Assembly (NCBI RefSeq): GCF_018688315.1
Contig: NZ_CP061315.1
Span: 1,054,001-1,118,000 of the forward strand
Source: Polynucleobacter sp. AP-Kolm-20A-A1
Lineage (GTDB): Bacteria; Pseudomonadota; Gammaproteobacteria; Burkholderiales; Burkholderiaceae
Direction: 5' to 3'
Length of the DNA stretch: 64,000 nucleotides
The position numbers were made by a program, and so were the translations under genes. Position 1 is the first letter of the stretch. Each line of letters opens with the position of its first letter. This document shows, one piece after another, positions 9,525 through 17,738 of this stretch. The notes beneath the pieces were generated by a model that saw only the letters and a list, made by a program, of their open reading frames with translations, was not told the DNA's origin and ran no database searches.

Positions 9525-9546
9525 AAAAAACCACCCGAAGGTGGTT
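9525..9546 (-). terminator. Intrinsic terminator of the sulfatase operon
   Basis: Read on the minus strand this is AACCACC, a TTCG loop, GGTGGTT and a T run. It follows the stop of the FGE gene by about 27 bases. On the plus strand the hairpin lacks a T tract, so it serves the minus-strand operon. Confidence 0.85.
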
Positions 9547-9573
9547 AGCAGGGCTTCATCAGGCATAACCCAT

Positions 9574-10686
9574 TTACGGTAAGGCGTCCTTTACCAAGCG
9601 AAATCCTAAATGCGACATTGGGCTATAAGGATCGGCACCTCGCCGAGCGCTAGGACGATAAGACTGGCAGTAGTCTTCATTACATAAGAACGAGCCTCCA
9701 CGCACTACTCGTTTAGGCGCATTCGCTGGAGCGCTAGAATCATCTGGGTCATAGGAGTCGCCTGGTCCTTTTGGATCATTAATAACGCTATTGCCGAATT
9801 CTTTAGCCTGCATTGCAAAATAATCCTTGCGATACCAATCAGCAACCCATTGCCATGCATTGCCAGTCATATCAAACAGGCCATACCCATTCTGTGGATA
9901 GGTTCCAACCGCACTTGTACCAATAGCGCCACCAGCTTTTGGACTCACTACCGGAAATGCCTGTTTTTTGACATCCCAAATATTGGCTGGCAATTTACCA
10001 TCCTGCTCTAACTGATCGCCCCACACATACGTCGCTTGATTCAATCCTCCGCGCGCCGCAAACTCCCACTCAGCTTCAGTAGGTATACGCTTGCCCACCC
10101 ACTTTGCATAAGCCAAGACATCTTCATAGCTCACCTGCACCACTGGGTGGTCGCCCTTACCATTGATATTGCTTTGGGGGCCGGTCGGATGGCGCCAATT
10201 CGCGCCCGGAACATATGCCCACCACTGCGAGTAGTCATTGAGATTAACCTTCGCTTTGGTGCCAACAAAAACCATTGCACCTGGAACAAAAACCGAGGCT
10301 GGCGGCTTAGGTGTACCAGGTGGCAACTGCACACTAATGGTTTCCCAATCCGGAACTTGCTCTGCCGTAGTTTTGTAATTGGTAGCTTTTACAAATTGTG
10401 CAAACTGGTCATTTGTGACATGGGTAGTTTCCATCCAAAATCCAGCCACCTTCACTTTATGCGTTGGTTTCTCATTGGCCTGCGCCTTCTGATGATCGCT
10501 TCCCATCAGAAATTCACCGCCAGGAACCCAGGCCATGCCTTTAGGTCCATTTGCCCCGTCGCCCAAGATTATTTGTGGAACTGCCTGTTGAGGTTTTGCA
10601 GAAAATGTATTCCAGGCTAAATATGCACCAATTGTGATTGCCACTAGTAAAGCTGCATACAGGAAACGATAGTGAAATCTTTTCAT
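9574..10686 (-). CDS. Formylglycine-generating enzyme (sulfatase-modifying factor), membrane-anchored or exported
   Basis: The 370-residue protein opens with a hydrophobic segment (FLYAALLVAITIGAYLAWNTF, about residues 7-27). The FGE-sulfatase domain follows: MAWVPGGEFLMGSD, ETTHVTNDQFAQFV, RIPTEAEWEFAARGG and FDMTGNAWQWVADWY. The C-terminal RGGSFLCNEDYCQSYR holds Cys335 and Cys340, matching the active-site pair of true FGE. Such enzymes oxidise the Cys of a CXPXR motif in sulfatases to formylglycine. The likely client is the CTPSR sulfatase two genes upstream. The ATG at 10686 is preferred over an in-frame TTG three bases earlier. The stop of the preceding gene is only four bases away, so the genes are translationally close. 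Confidence 0.93.
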   Translation of the reverse strand: MKRFHYRFLYAALLVAITIGAYLAWNTFSAKPQQAVPQIILGDGANGPKGMAWVPGGEFLMGSDHQKAQANEKPTHKVKVAGFWMETTHVTNDQFAQFVKATNYKTTAEQVPDWETISVQLPPGTPKPPASVFVPGAMVFVGTKAKVNLNDYSQWWAYVPGANWRHPTGPQSNINGKGDHPVVQVSYEDVLAYAKWVGKRIPTEAEWEFAARGGLNQATYVWGDQLEQDGKLPANIWDVKKQAFPVVSPKAGGAIGTSAVGTYPQNGYGLFDMTGNAWQWVADWYRKDYFAMQAKEFGNSVINDPKGPGDSYDPDDSSAPANAPKRVVRGGSFLCNEDYCQSYRPSARRGADPYSPMSHLGFRLVKDALP

Positions 10687-10690
10687 CAAA

Positions 10691-11653
10691 TCACTTTCCT
10701 AGAGGAATGCTGACAGTTGCAATCGTCGCATAGCCTTCGACCCGATTTTGCGCCCAGAACTCTTTATAGGCCCGAACATTAATATAGGCCTGCTTGGCCC
10801 CAATATTAAACAGATATCCGATCTGTGGACCAACAGCAGACACGCGTGATTTAAAGGCACCAACGTTATCTCCGCTGCCAGTATCTGCAGTTAATTGATA
10901 GTAAACATAACCCGCAATACCAACTTGCCAGCTTTGAGATACAAATTGTGAAATAGACCAATCCAAGTGTGAGTCAATACCGTTTTTGTAATTGGTTTGA
11001 TTGTTTTGCCAGTTATACGTCGCACCAACGATGCCAGAAAACTCAAGGCCAGTGGTATTGTTTAAATAGGTATAGCCACCGCCAGCATCCATCGCCGCAT
11101 GCCCGATACCGATACTAGATAAACTCGTTGGGCTATAGGTGCCAACGGGAATATCGCCAGTGATATAGGTTTTGAAATTATTATTTCCCTTATTCCAGGT
11201 CAGGCTTGCTAGCGGATAAATATCGGTACTTCCGTTACTGGTATTCGAGCGATTCAATTGCACATTTGGATTGATAACGCTAACTGATGCCGTTGTGGTG
11301 TTTGTACCAGGCCCCCAACCCAAACCAACGTAAGGTTGCCCACCAAGTACCTTTTCCTCTGCGACATATCCAAGCTGAATCAACATAAAAGATTCTCTTG
11401 CGCTCAATCCAGCATTCACACTTTGCCCATGTTGGAATGTTTTGGATTTATCTGCGCTACCGCTATAGGAGTATGGCATTGCCACCAGAGACCAGCCAGT
11501 AGCCATAGGAACGGCCGCCATACTGGCGTATTGGCCTGAGAGCCAAAATGGCACGCCGCCCTCATCGGCCTGAGCCATTATCGGCAATAGCGATAGTATT
11601 GCGAGAAAAAAGGACTCGAACAATACATGTTGAGTCCTTTTGAGTTTATTCAT
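10691..11653 (-). CDS. Outer-membrane channel-like protein (phenol MetA-pathway transporter family)
   Basis: The 320-residue protein has a signal peptide ending MAQA. The mature N-terminus DEGGVPFWLSGQYASMAAVP is typical of the family annotated as MetA pathway of phenol degradation, a group of outer-membrane barrels thought to admit hydrophobic substrates. Regular alternating strands rich in Tyr and Trp run to a C-terminal strand (YATIATVSIPLGK). It lies between the sulfatase (37-base gap) and FGE on the minus strand, so it may bring sulfated or aromatic substrates to the periplasmic enzyme. The transport role is inferred from family and context. Confidence 0.8.
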   Translation of the reverse strand: MNKLKRTQHVLFESFFLAILSLLPIMAQADEGGVPFWLSGQYASMAAVPMATGWSLVAMPYSYSGSADKSKTFQHGQSVNAGLSARESFMLIQLGYVAEEKVLGGQPYVGLGWGPGTNTTTASVSVINPNVQLNRSNTSNGSTDIYPLASLTWNKGNNNFKTYITGDIPVGTYSPTSLSSIGIGHAAMDAGGGYTYLNNTTGLEFSGIVGATYNWQNNQTNYKNGIDSHLDWSISQFVSQSWQVGIAGYVYYQLTADTGSGDNVGAFKSRVSAVGPQIGYLFNIGAKQAYINVRAYKEFWAQNRVEGYATIATVSIPLGK

Positions 11654-11690
11654 TCTATTTAATTCGTGAATTCAATTGAGAATAAAACTT

Positions 11691-13217
11691 CTATTTTCCT
11701 AATGGCTGTGAAAAATTAGTCACATTAGAAGGTGGCGGATTAGGGAATTTTTTAACAGAAGCCAAATACTCCTGAACCACTTTAAAGATTGGCTCTGCAG
11801 TCCATCCATAATTGGTCATTTGTAGATCTTCGTGTGGATCCATTTCAATGTTGTAAAACTTTGGATAGTACATCGGCGCAGCATTCGCATAGATACCGCC
11901 AACCATCTGTTGCCCAGTACCTGTTCGTGCCATGTCTTTGAAATAATATCTCCACTGCTTCCAGCGCCCAGCAACTAAATCAGGACCAATAAAGGTAAGC
12001 AAAGATTCGCGATTGCCAGTGGTACTTTTTCCATTCAGCACATCTATCTGATTAACGCCATCAATGGCGCGATCTGACGGCAGCTTTGTACCCAGAATAT
12101 TGGCAAAGGTCGGCATAAAGTCCATGGTTGAGAACATGGCATACGAAGTGCTTCCTGGTGCTATATGACCAGGCCAACGAATAATGCAGAAGGTACGAAC
12201 AGCACCCTCAGTAGGCTCACCGAGATCGCCGCGAAACGGACCGTTCGATCCCATGTCTGGCGCGCCCAAGCCCAGACGATCCCAATTCATAAAGTATTGG
12301 CCGGTGCCACCATTGTCAGACGCAAATACAAGAATAGTGTTGTCCTCTATATTCATTTCTTTGAGGGCATCCATTACTTGTCCAACGTGATAATCGCCTT
12401 CCATCATCTTGTCTCCATACTGGCCAATGCGAGACTTTCCAGCAAACTGCTTTGATGGGAGGTTCGGTGAATGCCCCATTGAAAATGGGAGATAAAGGAA
12501 GAATGGTTTGCCAGCTGCATTTTGCTGCTTCATGAATGCAATCGACTTATCAGTGAGCTCATTGTCAATTTCTGCACGCACTGCCATGGTGTATGGCTTC
12601 ACACGCTCTAGCGGTCCATTTCCCTTTTGCTGATTAATCCACGGACCTTTGTCATATAAGGCTTTATCTGGGACATTACCAAATGAGTGTGTTTGAATCG
12701 CCATTTGCACATATGCCGCCGAATCCCATGAAGTATCAGGCGGAATTCCGTAATACTGATCAAAGCCATGAGCGCCTGGCAGGCTTTGTGAGGCCCCACC
12801 AAGATGCCACTTTCCAAAGATAGCGGTTGCGTAGCCTGCATCTTTAAATAATTGGCCCATTGTGTAGGCTTTGCTTGATAGTGTGTTTGGCGTACCTGGT
12901 TCAGCAACCAGTGATAAGCCATTACGTATAGAGTACTGCCCCGTCATCAATGCAGCGCGTGATGGTGTGCATGCAGGCTCCACCAGATATTGCGTCAACC
13001 GCAATCCACTTTTAGCCAATTCATCTGCACGTGGTGTCGGCGCACCGCGTAACTCACCGCCACCATAGGAACCCAAATCACCGTACCCGACGTTATCCGC
13101 CAGAATGAAAACAACGTTGGGTTTCTTTTGTTTGGGCTCAGAGCTTGTCTGTGCAAATACTGGTGAAGCAATAAATGAAATTGACAATATTCCAATCAGG
13201 ATTTTCTTCAAGAACAT
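11691..13217 (-). CDS. Exported Cys-type sulfatase (arylsulfatase family)
   Basis: The protein has 508 residues from the ATG at 13217. A GGAG six bases upstream favours this start over the earlier GTG (13229) and ATG (13223). A Sec-type signal peptide (ILIGILSISFIASPVFAQ) has no twin-arginine. The type I sulfatase core follows: ADNVGYGDLGSYGG (metal-binding Asp), the CTPSRAALMTGQ motif with Cys83 for conversion to formylglycine, GKWHLGG, and LVFASDNGG. These enzymes hydrolyse sulfate esters in the periplasm. FGE is encoded in the same operon, matching the Cys-type motif. The product resembles arylsulfatase A-like enzymes, but the substrate (aryl, sugar or other sulfate) cannot be set from sequence. 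Confidence 0.93.
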   Translation of the reverse strand: MFLKKILIGILSISFIASPVFAQTSSEPKQKKPNVVFILADNVGYGDLGSYGGGELRGAPTPRADELAKSGLRLTQYLVEPACTPSRAALMTGQYSIRNGLSLVAEPGTPNTLSSKAYTMGQLFKDAGYATAIFGKWHLGGASQSLPGAHGFDQYYGIPPDTSWDSAAYVQMAIQTHSFGNVPDKALYDKGPWINQQKGNGPLERVKPYTMAVRAEIDNELTDKSIAFMKQQNAAGKPFFLYLPFSMGHSPNLPSKQFAGKSRIGQYGDKMMEGDYHVGQVMDALKEMNIEDNTILVFASDNGGTGQYFMNWDRLGLGAPDMGSNGPFRGDLGEPTEGAVRTFCIIRWPGHIAPGSTSYAMFSTMDFMPTFANILGTKLPSDRAIDGVNQIDVLNGKSTTGNRESLLTFIGPDLVAGRWKQWRYYFKDMARTGTGQQMVGGIYANAAPMYYPKFYNIEMDPHEDLQMTNYGWTAEPIFKVVQEYLASVKKFPNPPPSNVTNFSQPLGK

Positions 13218-13332
13218 CGCCATCTCCACTTTGTAATATTTTTATAATCAGCCCACACCGCTTATCTGCAAGCTGCTTTGAGGCGCTTGATTTGCCTAAG
13301 AAATCATACTGCAATCAATAACGATAACCAAT

Positions 13333-13354
13333 AAAAAACCACCCGCAGGTGGTT
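13333..13354 (-). terminator. Intrinsic terminator downstream of tRNA-Ser
   Basis: On the minus strand the sequence reads AACCACC, loop TGCG, GGTGGTT and a T run, ten bases after the tRNA 3' end. The stem is identical to that of the terminator at 9525-9546; only the loop differs. Confidence 0.85.
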
Positions 13355-13363
13355 AGTAGAATT

Positions 13364-13453
13364 TGGCGGAAGAGGTGAGATTCGAACTCACGGAGGACTT
13401 TCATCCTCGCCAGTTTTCAAGACTGGTGCATTCAACCGCTCTGCCACTCTTCC
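13364..13453 (-). tRNA. tRNA-Ser(TGA)
   Basis: The minus strand folds as a class II tRNA of 90 nt with an encoded CCA. The acceptor stem is GGAAGAG/CTCTTCC, the anticodon loop CTTGAAA gives TGA, there is a long variable arm (GAGGATGAAAGTCCTC), and the T loop is TTCGAAT. The long variable arm and anticodon identify serine, reading UCA and related codons. A terminator follows immediately, so it is probably a single-gene transcript. No integrase or att-like copy is seen beside it. Confidence 0.95.
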
Positions 13454-13486
13454 ATTTCTTGAATCCGATTCGATTCAAGCCCTAGA

Positions 13487-14623
13487 TTATAAAGAACTTT
13501 TGATTTGACCCTCTAAATACCTGGCTATGGCCAAGCTAGAAGTAAGCCCAGGGGACTCAAAGCCATATAGATTAAAGAGTCCATGCAAACCGTGTTCTTT
13601 GGGGGTGTCAAAACAGAAGTCTCCGGCCGGGGCATTTGGGGGGACAATTTTGGCCCTAACCCCAGAATAATCAGGTTGCAATGAGCCATCCTTGAGGTCT
13701 GGCCAATAGCGCCTGACTGCCTCATAAAAGCCATCTCCGCGCTTTGGATCGACCGTGTAGTCAATCTGCCCTTCCGTCTCGATATCGAGCCACTCTACGT
13801 CGGGACCAAACTTAGCCTGCCCTCCCATGTCCAATGTGAGATGAACGCCTAGCCCGCCAGGTTCTGGGATCGGATAAATCAAATGTTTGAAGGGTGACTT
13901 ACCAGACAGAGAGAAATAGTTTCCTTTTGCAAAATAGGCTTTCGGAATTTGATCCTTTTCTAAGCCCTCAATTTTTTGAGCCACTGCAGGCGCACTCATA
14001 CCTGCGCAATTAATCAGCAGCTTCGTTTGAATCTTCATACCATCGGGCCCGCCGATCTCTAGCTCAAATCCACCTTCTGCATTTACGCCAATAGGCTTAG
14101 CACTTAATAAAGGGGATTGATAAGCAATCATGCCGCCTGCATCTTCAAAGCCACCCAGCAATGACAACATGTAACCATGACTATCCACAATACCGGTTGA
14201 GGAAGACAGAATCGCTGCCGAGCACTGCAGATTAGGCTCTAGCGCCCTTGCCTCATCACCTGAAATCATTTTGATCTCAGGCACTCCATTGTTTTGTGCC
14301 TTATACAGAATGGCTTGCAGATCATCCATCTGAGTGGCATCACTAGCCACAATCAGTTTTCCATATGGTTGAGTAGCTACCTGGTGACTACGGCAATATT
14401 CATAAAGGAGTCGATTACCTTCGACACAGAGTTTGGCTTTGAGAGAATCTTTGGGGTAATAAATACCCGCATGAATCACTTCGCTGTTTCGGGCGCTACT
14501 AATCGTGCCAAAGGCATTCTCACGCTCTAGCAAGATGGTTTCTCGACCCTGAAGCGCCATTTCGCGAGCGACAGCAAGCCCTACCACTCCGGCCCCAATC
14601 ACTACACAGTCAATTTGCTCCAT
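13487..14623 (-). CDS. FAD-dependent oxidoreductase, L-2-hydroxyglutarate oxidase (LhgO)-like
   Basis: The 378-residue protein has an N-terminal FAD-binding GAGVVG motif (Gly10, Gly12, Gly15). The motif SSARNSEVIHAGIYYP is characteristic of the LhgO/L2HGDH branch of DAO-type flavoenzymes. INCAGMSAP and the C-terminal LYGFESPGLTSSLAIA second FAD-contact block are present. Members oxidise 2-hydroxy acids such as L-2-hydroxyglutarate and pass electrons to oxygen or the quinone pool. No signal peptide is seen. The exact substrate is uncertain because related enzymes differ. It is divergent from pgi, and the 133-base gap probably holds both promoters. Confidence 0.85.
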   Translation of the reverse strand: MEQIDCVVIGAGVVGLAVAREMALQGRETILLERENAFGTISSARNSEVIHAGIYYPKDSLKAKLCVEGNRLLYEYCRSHQVATQPYGKLIVASDATQMDDLQAILYKAQNNGVPEIKMISGDEARALEPNLQCSAAILSSSTGIVDSHGYMLSLLGGFEDAGGMIAYQSPLLSAKPIGVNAEGGFELEIGGPDGMKIQTKLLINCAGMSAPAVAQKIEGLEKDQIPKAYFAKGNYFSLSGKSPFKHLIYPIPEPGGLGVHLTLDMGGQAKFGPDVEWLDIETEGQIDYTVDPKRGDGFYEAVRRYWPDLKDGSLQPDYSGVRAKIVPPNAPAGDFCFDTPKEHGLHGLFNLYGFESPGLTSSLAIARYLEGQIKSSL

Positions 14624-14744
14624 GAATTTGTCTCACTTATTTACCCACTATTGTCCAATTTTTATGGGTTTTTCATTCCTTGCCTGGAATATACCGAAAT
14701 CCTATCATTTTCAGTGTTTTAGGGGTTTTTCCAGCCCTTCTTGA

Positions 14745-14750
14745 TAAAAT
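14745..14750 (+). promoter_or_regulatory. Possible extended -10 (TGATAAAAT) for pgi
   Basis: TAAAAT preceded by TGA forms an extended -10-like element whose last base is six bases before the pgi ATG. There is no good ribosome binding site or -35. A start seven bases downstream would give a leaderless pgi mRNA. Weak evidence. Confidence 0.3.
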
Positions 14751-14756
14751 CAAGAA

Positions 14757-16259
14757 ATGTCTTCTAGACCCATGCAATCCCCAGACAATTTGCCCAATAG
14801 CGCGCATACAGCTGTAGACGTAGTGCTGGACACTGCCTATCAAAATATCAATGACGCGCAGTGGAGCGATTTGTTTGCTGCCGCCAGAAAATCCAAGCTA
14901 GAAGAATTCATTGCCGACATGTTTGCCGGCAAGCACATCAATTTAAGCGAAGATCGCCCAGCCCTGCACTCTGCGCTACGCAATCTTTCTAAAGCACCAG
15001 TTTTGCTCGACGGTAAAGATGTCATGCCTGCGGTAACCAAAGTCTGGCAGCGCATTGAAGCACTCTGCAATAAATGGGTTGGCGTTACCGATGTCATTCA
15101 TATTGGTATCGGCGGCTCTGATTTCGGACCACGTCTGGCTATCGAAGCTTTGGCACACGTTCCCGAGATTGAAAGCCGCGGTATGCGGATGCATTTTCTT
15201 GCCAATATCGATACTGCTGAATTAGCGCGCATCCTAGATCGTGCGCAACCCAATAGCACCCGCGTCATCATTGTTTCTAAGTCGTTTACCACCCTAGAAA
15301 CCACCATGAATGCCAAGGCAGTCGTTGCCTGGCTTAAAAACAGTGGCTGCACCCAAAGCCAGATTGCACGTTCTTTGTTTGCTGTTACAGCGAACGTTCC
15401 TGCCGCCAAAGAGTTTGGCGTTGAAGAGGACAACATCTTCCCATTTTGGGATTGGGTAGGTGGCCGCTACTCAGTATGGTCTGCGGTTGGCCTACCAATT
15501 GCCTTGCAATATGGCTATAAGACTTTTGAAGAATTTCTAGCCGGCGCTCATGCCATGGATTTGCATTTTAAAAATGCCCCGCTTGAGCAAAACCTGCCAG
15601 TGATCATGGCGCTTGCCCTACTGCACCAACAAGAAAAACGTGGCATCAAAGCTTATGCAGCCATTCCGTATGCGGATGCCTTAGATTGGTTTCCAAAGTG
15701 GCTACAGCAGCTGGATATGGAAAGCAACGGCAAGAGTGTTGGTCGTGACGGTAAACCCGTTAAACACTCTTCACCAGTAGTATTTGGTAGCGCAGGAAGT
15801 AATGCTCAGCATTCCTACTTTCAGCTTTTCCACCAAGGCCCTGAAGTCATCCCCATTGACTTTATTGCTGTGCGCAAACCGATGAGTGATCGGCCTGAGG
15901 CGGTGGCGCATCATCGCATCCTGCTCTCAAACTGTCTGGCTCAAGCACAGGCTTTGGCACACGGTAAGGCAGCCGCCAACCCAAATGATGTTTACCCCGG
16001 TAATCGCCCAAGCAATCTCTTATTCTTGCCTGAGCTCAATGCGTTCTACCTCGGCGCCCTTTTAGCGCTATATGAAAACCGTGCAGCCACTCTTGGCGCG
16101 CTATGGAATATCAACAGCTTTGACCAACCCGGTGTTGAATACGGCAAAGTGCTCGCTAAACCGATTGAAAAAGCCTTAGTAGGCGGGTCAGATCAAATTA
16201 GCCCAACAGATAGCATCGACGCAGTTACAGCGGCTCGCATTAATTTCTTAAATTCTTAG
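14757..16259 (+). CDS. pgi: Glucose-6-phosphate isomerase
   Basis: The 500-residue protein shows the phosphosugar-binding IGIGGSDFGPRLAIEAL, signature 1 (DWVGGRYSVWSAVG) and signature 2 (FDQPGVEYGKVLA). It interconverts glucose 6-phosphate and fructose 6-phosphate in the cytoplasm. It is shorter than the E. coli form (about 550) but has all core blocks. It is followed 13 bases later by the phosphohexomutase gene, so the pair probably supplies hexose phosphates for glycolysis, gluconeogenesis and nucleotide-sugar synthesis. Confidence 0.96.
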   Translation: MSSRPMQSPDNLPNSAHTAVDVVLDTAYQNINDAQWSDLFAAARKSKLEEFIADMFAGKHINLSEDRPALHSALRNLSKAPVLLDGKDVMPAVTKVWQRIEALCNKWVGVTDVIHIGIGGSDFGPRLAIEALAHVPEIESRGMRMHFLANIDTAELARILDRAQPNSTRVIIVSKSFTTLETTMNAKAVVAWLKNSGCTQSQIARSLFAVTANVPAAKEFGVEEDNIFPFWDWVGGRYSVWSAVGLPIALQYGYKTFEEFLAGAHAMDLHFKNAPLEQNLPVIMALALLHQQEKRGIKAYAAIPYADALDWFPKWLQQLDMESNGKSVGRDGKPVKHSSPVVFGSAGSNAQHSYFQLFHQGPEVIPIDFIAVRKPMSDRPEAVAHHRILLSNCLAQAQALAHGKAAANPNDVYPGNRPSNLLFLPELNAFYLGALLALYENRAATLGALWNINSFDQPGVEYGKVLAKPIEKALVGGSDQISPTDSIDAVTAARINFLNS

Positions 16260-16272
16260 TTAGAAGGTTTTC

Positions 16273-17658
16273 ATGCAACTGTCTTCATCTATTTTTAAAG
16301 CCTATGACATTCGCGGCATCATCGATGAGACGCTAGATCCTTCTATTGCCAAGCTGATTGGCCAAGCGTTTGGCACTGAAATGCGCAAGCTTGGCGAAAC
16401 TGAGATTGTTATTGGTCGCGATGGACGTTTGTCTGGTCCTAGCCTGATTGAAGCCTTAACTGAAGGCTTACTCTCTACAGGCATTAATGTTATTGACTTA
16501 GGCATGGTTGCGACACCCATGGTGTACTTTGGCGCAAACCAAGTGCTCGATGGCAAGAAGCCAAAGTCAGGAATCATGATTACTGGTAGCCACAATCCAC
16601 CAAACTACAACGGCTTCAAAATGGTTTTGGGTGGCGCAGCAATCTACGGCGATCAGATTCAGGCTTTACGTCAGCGCATTGAAGCCAAGAAATTTGCCTC
16701 AGGCCAAGCTAGTCGCTCAACTTTTGACATCTTCCCGATGTATCTCAAGCATATTGTGGGTGACGTGAAGTTGGCTCGTCCCATGAAGATTGCTGTGGAT
16801 TGCGGTAATGGTGTTGGCGGTGCATTTGCGGGCCAACTCTTTAGAGCCTTAGGCTGCGAAGTCCAAGAATTATTCTGCGAGGTTGATGGCCATTTCCCGA
16901 ACCACCATCCAGATCCAGCCCATATTGAGAACCTGCAAGATCTCATCAAGAACCTACAGACTACCGATAACGAATTAGGTCTTGCTTTTGATGGTGATGC
17001 TGACCGTTTAGGTGTAGTCACTAAAGATGGTCAAGTGATTTTCCCTGATCGTCAAATGATGCTGTTTGCCAAAGACGTTCTTTCCAGAAATCCAGGCGGT
17101 CAGATTATTTATGACGTCAAGTGCACCCGCAATCTCGCCACCTATGTAAAACAACACGGCGGCGAACCGTTGATGTGGAAAACGGGTCACTCATTAGTTA
17201 AAGCAAAGCTCAAAGAAACTGGCGCTCCTTTAGCCGGCGAAATGTCAGGCCATATCTTCTTTAAAGACCGCTGGTTTGGATTTGATGATGGGCTGTATAC
17301 AGGCGCCCGCCTTTTGGAGATTTTGTCCAAAGAAAAAGATCCTAACAAAACACTTAATGACCTACCGAACGCAATCTGCACCCCTGAATTACAACTAGCC
17401 TGCGCTGAAGGTGAGCCTTTTGCTTTGCTCGAAACCATCAAAGCCAACGCTAAGTTCCCTACTTCTGAATCCATCAACACAATTGATGGTGTTCGCGTGG
17501 AATATGCCGATGGGTTTGGTCTTGCCCGCCCATCCAATACGACTCCAGTAGTGGTAATGCGTTTTGAGGCTGATAGTGAAGAGGCAATTGCCCGTATTCA
17601 GGCAGAATTTAAAGCTGTATTGTTGGCTGCTAAGCCTGGTGCGAAGCTGCCGTTTTAA
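16273..17658 (+). CDS. Phosphomannomutase/phosphoglucomutase (AlgC/ManB type)
   Basis: The 461-residue alpha-D-phosphohexomutase has FKAYDIRGIID at the start, the catalytic phosphoserine loop TGSHNPPNYNG (Ser106), the metal-binding loop DGDADRLGV, the sugar-specificity region GEMSGHIFF, and a C-terminal phosphate-binding block (FGLARPSNTTP). The AlgC type interconverts 1- and 6-phosphates of mannose and glucose for lipopolysaccharide or exopolysaccharide precursors. GEMSGH is the form found in dual-specificity enzymes. Co-directional with pgi at 13-base spacing and ended by a strong shared terminator. Confidence 0.93.
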   Translation: MQLSSSIFKAYDIRGIIDETLDPSIAKLIGQAFGTEMRKLGETEIVIGRDGRLSGPSLIEALTEGLLSTGINVIDLGMVATPMVYFGANQVLDGKKPKSGIMITGSHNPPNYNGFKMVLGGAAIYGDQIQALRQRIEAKKFASGQASRSTFDIFPMYLKHIVGDVKLARPMKIAVDCGNGVGGAFAGQLFRALGCEVQELFCEVDGHFPNHHPDPAHIENLQDLIKNLQTTDNELGLAFDGDADRLGVVTKDGQVIFPDRQMMLFAKDVLSRNPGGQIIYDVKCTRNLATYVKQHGGEPLMWKTGHSLVKAKLKETGAPLAGEMSGHIFFKDRWFGFDDGLYTGARLLEILSKEKDPNKTLNDLPNAICTPELQLACAEGEPFALLETIKANAKFPTSESINTIDGVRVEYADGFGLARPSNTTPVVVMRFEADSEEAIARIQAEFKAVLLAAKPGAKLPF

Positions 17659-17700
17659 ATCTTCTTAATCTAACGATGAAGGTTCGATCTAAGGGCCTCT

Positions 17701-17733
17701 AAATGCCCCTCTTTTTATTGAGGGGCATTTTTT
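17701..17733. terminator. Bidirectional intrinsic terminator
   Basis: An 11-bp perfect stem (AAATGCCCCTC with GAGGGGCATTT) around an 8-base loop is flanked by T runs in both directions. It separates the plus-strand mutase from the convergent 3' end of giant adhesin 1. Confidence 0.93.
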
Positions 17734-17738
17734 ATTTC

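Noticed and set aside
10036..10620. A 194-codon plus-strand frame opposite the FGE gene
   Set aside because: It is antisense to conserved FGE blocks, is composed of unusual residues with no motif, and the minus-strand gene has full family signatures.
13364..13453. tRNA-Ser as an integration site for a mobile element
   Set aside because: No integrase, no direct repeat of the tRNA 3' end and no transposase is seen on either side.
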